NCBI GenBank assembly: GCA_964400015.1
Contig: CAYNRR010000002.1
Span: forward strand, 62,001-126,000
Origin: UBA1234 sp964400015
GTDB taxonomy: Bacteria; Bacillota; Clostridia; TANB77; UBA1234
Length of the DNA stretch: 64,000 nucleotides
Direction: 5' to 3'
Position 1 is the stretch's first letter, and each line of letters starts with the position of its first letter. Position numbers and translations under genes: made by a program. This document shows positions 9,832 to 17,566 of the stretch, piece after piece. Under the pieces are notes generated by a model. That model was given only the letters and a program-made list of their open reading frames with translations. It did no database searches and had not been told where the DNA came from.

Positions 9832-11052
9832 TCATTTTATTTTATAAAAAGCTTTATAAAGTTTTATTGCTGTTTCTGGTGATTCGTCTCCTTCTTTGTT
9901 TTTTATTGGGGCGAATTCTTCGTCTTTTTCTCCTCTGTATACAATTATATCATCAGACATACTATATCCATCAAATATAAAAGCCTCATATTTGTATGTT
10001 TGCATTTCTTCTTGAATTCCGAATTCATTTAATCCTACATTTTTCTTTAAAGCTGCATGAATAGGCAATTTTTCTGTTACTATTTTTTCTAGCAAATCTA
10101 TTCCAAAATAATTACAGCCATAATGCGCATCGCCATATATCAAATCGCCCTCTTCATTTCGAGCTTCAAGTAGTTCTCTCGGTGTTTCAGTATATTCAAT
10201 AACTCGTGGCTTTCCATTGACTCTACAAAATACTCCCCACTTACCTTCTGGTGATGGTTTCATAAAAGATCTTGAAAGAAGAGATATATTTTTTTCTTCC
10301 ATTAAAGCAACCGGAATAGGATCAATCATCTGAATCAAAATATTGTCTATATTTCCTATAGCTAAATATTTGATTTTATTAAGTTTCATGTGATCGATTA
10401 TTCCTCTATTACCTAAAGCATTAAATATTCCACCGTTTCCGTCTGGTGCCATAAATATAGTTGCTTTATCTTTCATTACAATCTTTCCATTTGTATCTAA
10501 TAATGGAAGTTCACCTTGCTTGAAAAATATTACGTGATTTTTATCGTATCCGAAAAAATTATTTTGAGTAAAGAAGTCTTGCGTTTCTTCATCATTTTGC
10601 TCGCTAGTCATTATATACCAATATATTAAAACTCCATATTCTTCGTATGCTTTTTTTAATTTCATTGCATTTGTTTCAAATATTGAAGTTGGTTTATCCA
10701 AATCTAACATCAACGTGCCTTTTGGTCCACTATGTCCTAGTCTAGAGCCTTGACCACCTGCCATAGAGCAGATCGCAAGTTCTCCATTTTTTATTTTCTT
10801 ATCTCCGATTTTTTTATATTTTTCTAAGTCTATTTTTTTCTTTTCAGTTGCTGGAACATTAGTGATTTTGTTTTCACCTATATTAAATTCATGTTTTTCA
10901 TGAAATAACTCGTTTATATATCCGAAATCAATCTTTTTAATTTGTTCAATCAAAAGATTTTTTTGTGCATCAGATAATTCGTCGTAATATTTAAACACGT
11001 GTTCTTGATTATATTTTTCTAAAACTTTCAAAATTTCGTTATAAGATTCCAT
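9832..11052 (-). CDS. UDPGP-family nucleotidyltransferase (UDP-sugar pyrophosphorylase)
   Basis: 406 aa. It carries the eukaryote-type UDPGP signature MAGGQGSRLGHSGPKG (around residue 98), a FMAPDGNGG segment near 205 and IDNILIQMIDP near 240. The family transfers UMP from UTP to a sugar 1-phosphate; UDP-N-acetylglucosamine and UDP-glucose are the usual products. Which one is made here cannot be decided by eye. The start is placed at ATG 11052, 7 bases after GGAGG; a TTG six bases upstream is less well placed. It is the last gene of the cca-argS-UDPGP run, 21 bases after argS. Confidence 0.85.
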   Translation of the reverse strand: MESYNEILKVLEKYNQEHVFKYYDELSDAQKNLLIEQIKKIDFGYINELFHEKHEFNIGENKITNVPATEKKKIDLEKYKKIGDKKIKNGELAICSMAGGQGSRLGHSGPKGTLMLDLDKPTSIFETNAMKLKKAYEEYGVLIYWYIMTSEQNDEETQDFFTQNNFFGYDKNHVIFFKQGELPLLDTNGKIVMKDKATIFMAPDGNGGIFNALGNRGIIDHMKLNKIKYLAIGNIDNILIQMIDPIPVALMEEKNISLLSRSFMKPSPEGKWGVFCRVNGKPRVIEYTETPRELLEARNEEGDLIYGDAHYGCNYFGIDLLEKIVTEKLPIHAALKKNVGLNEFGIQEEMQTYKYEAFIFDGYSMSDDIIVYRGEKDEEFAPIKNKEGDESPETAIKLYKAFYKIK

Positions 11053-11073
11053 ATGCAAACCTCCAATATAAAT

Positions 11074-12774
11074 TTACATTTTTTCTGGTGATTTTATTCC
11101 AAGTAATGCAAGACCATTTTTAATTGTTGTTCCAACTGCTTTTGTAAGTGCAACTCTAGCCTTCTTTGTTTCTTCATCATCGCAAATAATTTGATGTTCG
11201 TTATAGAATCTACTAAAGCTTTGTGCCAAGTCAATTAAATGTCTAGAAATAATTGAAGGTTCATTTTTATTTACTGCATTTAAAACAATATCAGGATATT
11301 CAGACAAGTTTTTAATAACTTCTATTGCTTCTTTATCTAATAGTTTATCTGTATTTACATTACTTAAATCTACATTTGCATTTTTCATTATACTGTTTGT
11401 TCTAACGTATGTATATTGAAGATATGGTCCTGTTTCACCTGTGAAATTTAATAGTTGATTCCAATCAAATATTTCATCTTTTATTCTGTTGTTAGCCAAA
11501 TCATTGAATATAATAGCTCCAACACCAACCATTTTAGCAACTTCTTCTTTATTCTCAAGTGTTGGATTCTTTTCTTCTATTATTTGAAGAGACTTTTCAA
11601 TTGATTCATTTAAGATTTCTTCAAGTGTAGGAAGCTTTCCACCTTTACGTGAACCAATTTTTTCACCATTTTCATCTAATACTAAACCAAAAGGAATATG
11701 CTCGCACACAGCTGCATATTTTTCATATCCCATAAGTTCAAGTGTTTTAAATACTTGCTTAAAGTGAAGCGATTGTTCACTGCCAACCACATATAAAGCT
11801 TTATCAAAATTATAATTATCAATTCTATACAAAAGTGCGGCTAAATCTCTAGTAGCATAAATTGTTGTACCAGCAGAAGTTATTATTATACATGGTGGCA
11901 TATTTTCTTCTGGCATTTCGACAACTTTTGCACCTTCACTATCTTTCAATATACCTTTTGCTTCAAGTTCTCTTACGACTCTTTCCATCTTGTCATTATA
12001 GAAAGCTTCACCGTTAAAAGAATCAAATTCACTACCAAGTAAAGCATAGACTTTATTATAATTTTCTAAACTAATATCTATAATCCATTTCCAAAGCTTA
12101 GTTGTTTCTTCATCATGCTTTTCTAATCTGATTAAGACATCACGAGCTTTATCAGTCATTGTAGGATCTTCTTTTTCTAATTTGTTAAATCTTACATATA
12201 TCGCCAATATTGAATAAATAGCGTTGTCATCAAAAGTATATTCGTCTTTCCACATTTCATAACCAGCTATTGATTTAGAAATACCCATTCCCCAGTCTCC
12301 AAGATGATTTATACCAACCACATTATATCCAATAGCTTTATACATCTTGTAAAGTGCTCCACCTATAACAGTTGTACGTAAATGTCCAATATGAAAAGGT
12401 TTTGCAATGTTAGGTGACGAATAATCAATGACAACAGTTTTTCCGTTGCCAATGTCACTTTTTCCATAATCTTCGCCCTTTGCTAAAACATCGTTTAAAA
12501 CAGTTTTTACAAATTCAGACTTGTTAATAAAAAAGTTAAGATATCCACCAACAACATCAATTTTAGAAATAACTTCATCTTCCGATAATTTTTCTTTTAA
12601 TTCATTTGCAATAATTGGTGGCGCTTTTCTTAGTTCTTTAGCCAATTTAAAACAAGGGAACGCAAAATCACCAAGTTCTGTGTTTGGTGGTATTTCAATA
12701 TATTCTTCGAGAGAAGAAACGTCCACATTTGTAACAGCGTTTATTCTTTTTGCAATTTCGTTTTTATAATTCAT
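11074..12774 (-). CDS. argS: Arginyl-tRNA synthetase
   Basis: 566 aa class I synthetase that charges tRNA-Arg. It has the N-terminal Add-1 domain, the FHIGH signature (HIGH class motif) near residue 132, the KMSKS-equivalent GSRKGGKLP near 378, and the C-terminal DALR anticodon-binding domain. It overlaps the 3' end of cca by 11 bases, so the two are translationally coupled. This is relevant to the CGG question in this window: ArgRS itself looks normal, so any CGG anomaly would lie in the tRNA set rather than an obviously altered synthetase. Confidence 0.97.
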   Translation of the reverse strand: MNYKNEIAKRINAVTNVDVSSLEEYIEIPPNTELGDFAFPCFKLAKELRKAPPIIANELKEKLSEDEVISKIDVVGGYLNFFINKSEFVKTVLNDVLAKGEDYGKSDIGNGKTVVIDYSSPNIAKPFHIGHLRTTVIGGALYKMYKAIGYNVVGINHLGDWGMGISKSIAGYEMWKDEYTFDDNAIYSILAIYVRFNKLEKEDPTMTDKARDVLIRLEKHDEETTKLWKWIIDISLENYNKVYALLGSEFDSFNGEAFYNDKMERVVRELEAKGILKDSEGAKVVEMPEENMPPCIIITSAGTTIYATRDLAALLYRIDNYNFDKALYVVGSEQSLHFKQVFKTLELMGYEKYAAVCEHIPFGLVLDENGEKIGSRKGGKLPTLEEILNESIEKSLQIIEEKNPTLENKEEVAKMVGVGAIIFNDLANNRIKDEIFDWNQLLNFTGETGPYLQYTYVRTNSIMKNANVDLSNVNTDKLLDKEAIEVIKNLSEYPDIVLNAVNKNEPSIISRHLIDLAQSFSRFYNEHQIICDDEETKKARVALTKAVGTTIKNGLALLGIKSPEKM

Positions 12775-14002
12775 TCGATAGCACTCCTTTTAACCAATTT
12801 ATTCGTTCTAATCTTAATTTTTCCTTTATTATATTATAATCCATGTCTTTTGGATATAATTTCGCATTTATTTTTTTCATCATTTCATTGCCAATCTGTG
12901 CAAAATATATTTCTGTATCTTTAGTATTATCAGCGTTTGCCAATATTTCCATTCCGTCAAGTGTTAAAGCAGACTTGCTTATACGTTCTATAAAATCTAC
13001 TTTTTTAGGTATACGCATATTATAAAAAATACCCGCACGCATATGTTCTTCGCAGGCTGTAATACCAGCTTTTCTATATTTATTAGGAAGCTTTAGCCTA
13101 TCACATAATTTGTTAACAAGCTGCACACCAGCTTCTTCATGACCTATATGGCTCGGTCTTTTTTCAATAGGAGTTAGTGCTTTACCTAAATCATGCACCA
13201 ATCCAGCAAAAATCATATACGGCACATGTGTTTTAATAGACATTTTATCTATAACATTCATAGTATGATTATAAGCATCACCTTCAGGATGATACTCCTC
13301 TGGTTGTATCACTCCAATCAAATCAAAAACTTCTTTAAAATGAATATCTAAAACATCAGCTTTTTTTAGCGTATCAAAAAACAAACTTGGCTTTTGTGCT
13401 TTAAGAGCTTTATCAAGTTCAACAAAAACTCTTTCTGGCGAAAGAAAATCAAGTTCATCTCTAGTTTTCTTCATGAGTTCAATTGTATAATTATCTACTT
13501 TAAAACCAAATTGACTAGCAAATCTAGCAACACGATACGTTCTAAGAGGGTCTTCAACAAAAGCATCAGAAGTAGCTCTTATAACTTTTTCATCGATATC
13601 ATTTTTTCCATTAAACGGATCGATAATTTCTTTAGAAAGAACATCAATAGCAATACTATTTAAAGTAATATCTCGTCTTTTCAAATCTTCAATAATCGAA
13701 ATACTTTTGTTGCAAATCATTTCAAAACCTTTGTGCCCAGTAGACCTTTTAACTTCTTGTCTAGCAAAAGCAAACTCACATCCATGATAATCAAAAACAG
13801 GGAAACACTTTCCTCTAGCCTTTGCATCTGGAACAAGCTTTTGAAAATCTTTAATATCAATACCTGTGACACAAAAATCAAAATCATGAGGCACTCTATT
13901 CATCAAGAAATCACGAACAGCACCACCAACCAAATACAATCTGCCACCAGCATCAGAAATTTTGCTAGCCAGCTCAAACACCCAGTCCACACAATCACCC
14001 AT
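12764..14002 (-). CDS. cca: CCA tRNA nucleotidyltransferase with HD domain
   Basis: 412 aa. The polymerase-beta-like head has LYLVGGAVRD (23-32) and HDFDF (39-43) with the two catalytic Asp, then the RRDITLNS motif near 110 and the EDPLR/RVARF region. The tail carries an HD domain (HNTMNVID near 240 and FAGLVHDLGKA near 265). The enzyme adds or repairs the 3' CCA of tRNAs, and the HD part is a likely phosphohydrolase. No ribosome site is visible; the TATAAT box ends only 5 bases before the ATG, so the message is probably leaderless. It heads the operon with argS and the UDPGP gene. Confidence 0.93.
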   Translation of the reverse strand: MGDCVDWVFELASKISDAGGRLYLVGGAVRDFLMNRVPHDFDFCVTGIDIKDFQKLVPDAKARGKCFPVFDYHGCEFAFARQEVKRSTGHKGFEMICNKSISIIEDLKRRDITLNSIAIDVLSKEIIDPFNGKNDIDEKVIRATSDAFVEDPLRTYRVARFASQFGFKVDNYTIELMKKTRDELDFLSPERVFVELDKALKAQKPSLFFDTLKKADVLDIHFKEVFDLIGVIQPEEYHPEGDAYNHTMNVIDKMSIKTHVPYMIFAGLVHDLGKALTPIEKRPSHIGHEEAGVQLVNKLCDRLKLPNKYRKAGITACEEHMRAGIFYNMRIPKKVDFIERISKSALTLDGMEILANADNTKDTEIYFAQIGNEMMKKINAKLYPKDMDYNIIKEKLRLERINWLKGVLSNEL

Positions 14003-14007
14003 TGCAA

Positions 14008-14036
14008 ATTATACCACACCCCTCCCCAAAAGTAAA
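14008..14036 (-). promoter_or_regulatory. cca-argS promoter predicting a leaderless mRNA
   Basis: On the minus strand TTTACT (14036-14031), a 17-base spacer and a perfect TATAAT (14013-14008) are followed by TTGCA and then the cca ATG at 14002. The transcription start should fall at or within a base or two of the ATG. The -35 box touches the palindromic repeat copy 2. Confidence 0.75.
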
Positions 14037-14115
14037 CACGAGGGACGTCCGTTAAATGTGTCAAAATTTCCAGTAAAAGGCAAAAAATGAACATTTAACG
14101 GACGTCCCTCGTGTT
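14035..14115. repeat. REP-like palindromic repeat, copy 2
   Basis: The arms AGGGACGTCCGTTAAATGT (14041-14059 and complement 14091-14109) match copy 1 at 10-78, here extended on both sides by AACACG/CGTGTT to 25 bp. It is inverted relative to copy 1. It lies between divergent cca and the ClpE-like gene, so it is not a terminator here; it sits against the -35 boxes of both promoters. Confidence 0.85.
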
Positions 14116-14120
14116 CCCTT

Positions 14121-14149
14121 TTGACATTTGGCAAAGCTTGTTGTAGTAT
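14121..14149 (+). promoter_or_regulatory. SigA-type promoter of the ClpE-like gene
   Basis: TTGACA (14121-14126), a 17-base spacer and TAGTAT (14144-14149) lie 36 bases before the ATG at 14185. An AAAGGAG ribosome site precedes the start. Confidence 0.6.
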
Positions 14150-14184
14150 GTATTATTGAGACTTATATGAAAGGAGTTTTGTAA

Positions 14185-16518
14185 ATGTCACTTTGCTCAG
14201 TTTGTAAGAAAAATACTGCTGTAGTGTTTGTTAATAGAATTATTGATGGAAAGCCGAAGCTTGAAGGACTTTGTCTTGCTTGTGCTAAGGAAAGAGGTAT
14301 AAATCCTTTGGCTTCTATGATGAAACAATATGGAGCATCTGAAGAAGATATTGCTAATTTGAATGAACAGTTTGATGAGATTGTTTCTTCTTTGTCTTCT
14401 GATGATATGGATATTCCTGAAGAACTTATTGAGGAAATGGGAAAAATGGATAACCCGGAGGCTTTTTCTTCGATGCTTTCTAATATTTTCCCTAATGCGA
14501 CTAATAATTGCGAAGCAAAGCACTCACCTTTTAAGGATAATTCAAAAGTTTCGTCTAAAACAAGTAAGGATAAGAAAAAAGATAAAAAGAAAAAAACTTT
14601 GGATGCTTTTGGTGTTAATTTGACTGCTAAAGCTATTGATGGAAAAATTGATAAGCTAATTGGTAGAGATGTTGAAATTGAAAGAATTACTCAAATTTTA
14701 AATCGTCGCACTAAGAATAATCCTGTACTTATTGGCGAACCTGGTGTTGGTAAAACAGCTATTGCACAAGGTTTAGCTCTTAAAATTGCGAATAAAGATG
14801 TTCCTGCTAAACTTTTGGGTTGCGAAATTTATCAAATTGATATGACGTCAATGATTGCTGGTACTCAATTTAGAGGACAATTCGAGTCTAGAATGAAGTC
14901 TTTAATTGAAGAGTGTCGCGAGTTAGGAAATATTATTTTGGTTATAGATGAACTTCACAATATAATGGGTGCAGGTGGCGACGTTGATCATACTATGAAT
15001 GCTGCCAATATTTTAAAACCTGCTCTTTCTAACGGAGATATTCAAGTTATTGGTACTACAACTTTAAAGGAATACAGAAAACATATCGAAAAGGATGCTG
15101 CTTTGGAAAGACGTTTTCAACCTGTTTTTGTTGAAGAACCTAAAATTGCAGATACTATTGAAATTATGCTTGGCATAAAGGATTATTATGAGAATTATCA
15201 TCATGTTAAAGTTTCTGATACTTTAATTAAACAAATTGTTGTTATGTCAGAAAAATATATACATGACAGATTTTTGCCTGATAAAGCAATCGATATTTTA
15301 GATGAAGCTTGTTCAAAGGTTAATCTTACAAATAAAGTGTTGGCTCAGCTTCAAATATTGAAGGAAGAACTTGATAAGGTTCGTGAAGAGAAATCTTTCC
15401 TTGAAGATATTGAAATTATTGATGCAAACACTGAACCTGATTATGAGAAAATTGCTAAACTAAAATCTCATGAGACCGCTTTAATAAATCAAATCGCCGA
15501 TATTTCTCAAGGAAATCTAGAACTTGAATTAACAATTGATGATGTCGCTGCCGTTATTGAAAATTGGACTAAAATCCCTGCTTCTAAGATTTCTGAAACT
15601 GAAGCTGAAAAATTGTTAAATCTTGAAAAGAATATTCATAAAAAATTGATTGGTCAAGATAAAGCTGTTTCAGCTGTTTCTAACGCTATTAGAAGAAATC
15701 GTGCAGGATTAAGAAACAAAAAACGTCCACCTTCATTTATTTTTGTTGGACCAACAGGTGTTGGAAAAACTGAACTTGCTAAATGTATTGCTAACGAATT
15801 ATATGGGAATGAAGAATCTATAATCAGAATAGATATGTCTGAATACATGGAAAGCCATTCTGTTTCTAAGTTGATTGGCTCACCTCCTGGCTATGTAGGA
15901 TATGATGATGCTGGTCAATTAACAGAAAAAGTTAGAAGAAATCCATATTCGCTTATCCTTTTTGACGAAATCGAAAAGGCTCATTCCGATGTGTTTAATT
16001 TGTTATTGCAAATATTAGATGATGGAAGGCTTACAGATGCACAAGGCAGAACTGTTAACTTTGATAATACTATAATCATTATGACTTCTAATGCTGGTTC
16101 TAATTTAAATAACAACGGAATCGGTTTTAACAGAAATGATGCTCCACTTGTGGAAGCAAGAGTTATGGAAGCCTTGAAATCGTCTTTCAGACCAGAATTT
16201 TTAAATAGAGTCGATGAAATTATCGTATTTAACACATTAACTAAAGACGAGCTATTAAAAATTATCGAGTTAATGCTAAATGAAATTTCTGACGAATTAC
16301 TAGAAAAAAATATTCATATTGAATTTAGTTCAGAAGTTAAAAATTATATTTTAGAAAAAGGATATGAAGAAAAATACGGTGCTAGACCTCTTCGTAGAGC
16401 GATTCAAAAATATGTTGAAAATGAACTTGCTGAATGCTTACTTAAAAATGAACTTTTACCAAATGACACTGTAATTTTGAATTTAGTAGATGATAAAGTT
16501 ATTGTATCTCATACATAA
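14185..16518 (+). CDS. clpE: ClpE-like AAA+ unfoldase with N-terminal zinc finger
   Basis: 777 aa Hsp100 ATPase. Instead of the usual Clp N-domain it opens with a four-Cys zinc finger (C4, C7, C30, C33), as in ClpE, and a Lys-rich linker (around 125-140). The first AAA+ module has Walker A GEPGVGKT near 190, a UVR-like coiled coil follows near 395-440, and the second AAA+ module has GPTGVGKTEL near 525 with DEIEKAH near 590. ClpE unfolds aggregated proteins and feeds them to ClpP under stress. ClpC is the alternative name; the zinc finger favours ClpE. I did not find a convincing CtsR operator. It is monocistronic, ending at a strong terminator. Confidence 0.85.
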   Translation: MSLCSVCKKNTAVVFVNRIIDGKPKLEGLCLACAKERGINPLASMMKQYGASEEDIANLNEQFDEIVSSLSSDDMDIPEELIEEMGKMDNPEAFSSMLSNIFPNATNNCEAKHSPFKDNSKVSSKTSKDKKKDKKKKTLDAFGVNLTAKAIDGKIDKLIGRDVEIERITQILNRRTKNNPVLIGEPGVGKTAIAQGLALKIANKDVPAKLLGCEIYQIDMTSMIAGTQFRGQFESRMKSLIEECRELGNIILVIDELHNIMGAGGDVDHTMNAANILKPALSNGDIQVIGTTTLKEYRKHIEKDAALERRFQPVFVEEPKIADTIEIMLGIKDYYENYHHVKVSDTLIKQIVVMSEKYIHDRFLPDKAIDILDEACSKVNLTNKVLAQLQILKEELDKVREEKSFLEDIEIIDANTEPDYEKIAKLKSHETALINQIADISQGNLELELTIDDVAAVIENWTKIPASKISETEAEKLLNLEKNIHKKLIGQDKAVSAVSNAIRRNRAGLRNKKRPPSFIFVGPTGVGKTELAKCIANELYGNEESIIRIDMSEYMESHSVSKLIGSPPGYVGYDDAGQLTEKVRRNPYSLILFDEIEKAHSDVFNLLLQILDDGRLTDAQGRTVNFDNTIIIMTSNAGSNLNNNGIGFNRNDAPLVEARVMEALKSSFRPEFLNRVDEIIVFNTLTKDELLKIIELMLNEISDELLEKNIHIEFSSEVKNYILEKGYEEKYGARPLRRAIQKYVENELAECLLKNELLPNDTVILNLVDDKVIVSHT

Positions 16519-16526
16519 AAAGAGTA

Positions 16527-16555
16527 ATCCCCAAAGCGCATTTCGCTTTGGGGAT
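16527..16555. terminator. Strong bidirectional terminator
   Basis: ATCCCCAAAGCG (16527-16538) and its exact complement (16544-16555) form a 12-bp GC-rich stem between the convergent clpE and 64-aa genes. Confidence 0.92.
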
Positions 16556-16560
16556 GTCTT

Positions 16561-16755
16561 TTACTCCTTGGTCGTGATATACACCCGATAGCCCTCCGAC
16601 TTGTTGGGATCGAGCTCAATCACCGCCGCGTTCCACTTAGACTGCGATGTGCCGACGCCATAGGTCTGGTTCACCTTCGTGAGTTTAATCATAGCTTCCT
16701 GGTAAGTGTAGCCTACTTTGGGATCGCCATAATTTTTACTAAAGTACAGTTTCAT
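16561..16755 (-). CDS. Foreign-looking 64-aa hypothetical protein
   Basis: 64 aa starting MKLYFSKNYG, placed at ATG 16755 because AGGAGG lies 9 bases upstream; a longer reading frame extends further but lacks a ribosome site. No family is recognised; it is soluble with no signal peptide. Its base composition is clearly higher in GC than its neighbours (GCC, CTC, ACC and GAG codons). It contains an in-frame CGG (16585-16587) read as Arg in the GYRVYI segment, whereas native genes avoid CGG. It has its own upstream TATAAT and shares a terminator with clpE, a monocistronic layout like the other atypical genes here. Confidence 0.6.
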   Translation of the reverse strand: MKLYFSKNYGDPKVGYTYQEAMIKLTKVNQTYGVGTSQSKWNAAVIELDPNKSEGYRVYITTKE

Positions 16756-16858
16756 GGAAATTTTCCTCCTAAAAAAATAAGATGGTTTTGTACAATATTT
16801 AACGTACACATATATTATAGCACAATTTGCACTTATTTGCCATAATAATTCAGGAAAT

Positions 16859-17515
16859 TTACGAAATATAGTTTTCAACCAAATTATTTAGCTCTTCATC
16901 ACCGTATACTTCTACTCCCTGTTTCAATTTGGCGATTTCTAAACTAGGTAATAGCTCTAGTTCTATGTTAACTTCATCTACATAAGTTGCTTTGTCCTCG
17001 GTTAATTGATTAAATATTTTCAATTTATTATCTTCTATTTTTAATACATAATGCTCTTCGCAATTAGCTTCTATATCTTTACTTAAAATTAACTCTTCTT
17101 GAGTAAACTTTTCAATTTCCCATCCTAGGTACTTTTTCGCAATATCTTCTTTTGTATAATTTACTAATTCTCTAGGTATTTGCATTCTGTTTACAGATGT
17201 ATGCCCACATAAAGCAAAGTTCTTTTTTATTACCATTTCTGCATTTGGAGATAATTTAACTTCGTCTATTGAAACCGTTATTGCATCTTCATTCTCTCCA
17301 GAGAATACATCTTTCGCTATTTCTTGTTCCTCCAACTTTTCTAGATTATATTCTTGTTGGATTTTTTCAATAACTATATCCTGAACACTTTTAGCAATAT
17401 TAGCTTCTGTAGCTTTAGTTATTTTCCCAGTAAAATCTGTCGCAGAATACAAACCCACCGTAATACCTATAACAAAGGTTAATAATAAAAAAATATATTC
17501 CACAATTTTTGGCAT
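16859..17515 (-). CDS. BofC-like sporulation protein (membrane anchored)
   Basis: 218 aa with an N-terminal membrane segment (IFLLLTFVIGITVGLYS, residues 8-24) and a C-terminal BofC-type domain: YVLKIEDNKLKIF near 155, and an ending with LKQGVEVYGDEELNNLVENY. BofC in Bacillus sits in the intermembrane space of the sporangium and restrains the SpoIVB signalling protease during sigma-K activation; clostridial homologues share the C-terminal domain. The middle region is not recognised. It follows comEC after about 50 bases and is likely the last gene of the dnaG-rpoD run or transcribed separately. Confidence 0.65.
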   Translation of the reverse strand: MPKIVEYIFLLLTFVIGITVGLYSATDFTGKITKATEANIAKSVQDIVIEKIQQEYNLEKLEEQEIAKDVFSGENEDAITVSIDEVKLSPNAEMVIKKNFALCGHTSVNRMQIPRELVNYTKEDIAKKYLGWEIEKFTQEELILSKDIEANCEEHYVLKIEDNKLKIFNQLTEDKATYVDEVNIELELLPSLEIAKLKQGVEVYGDEELNNLVENYIS

Positions 17516-17566
17516 GATTATCTCTCCCCTCTTTAAAGGTATTATTTACCGAATTTAGAAATATAT

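Noticed and set aside
14035..14115. REP palindrome copy 2 as a terminator
   Set aside because: It lies between divergent genes, where no transcript ends, and has no T-run beside the stem.
14121..14150. TTTGACATTTGGCAAAG resembling half of a CtsR operator before clpE
   Set aside because: The second heptamer does not match the CtsR direct repeat, so I did not call an operator.
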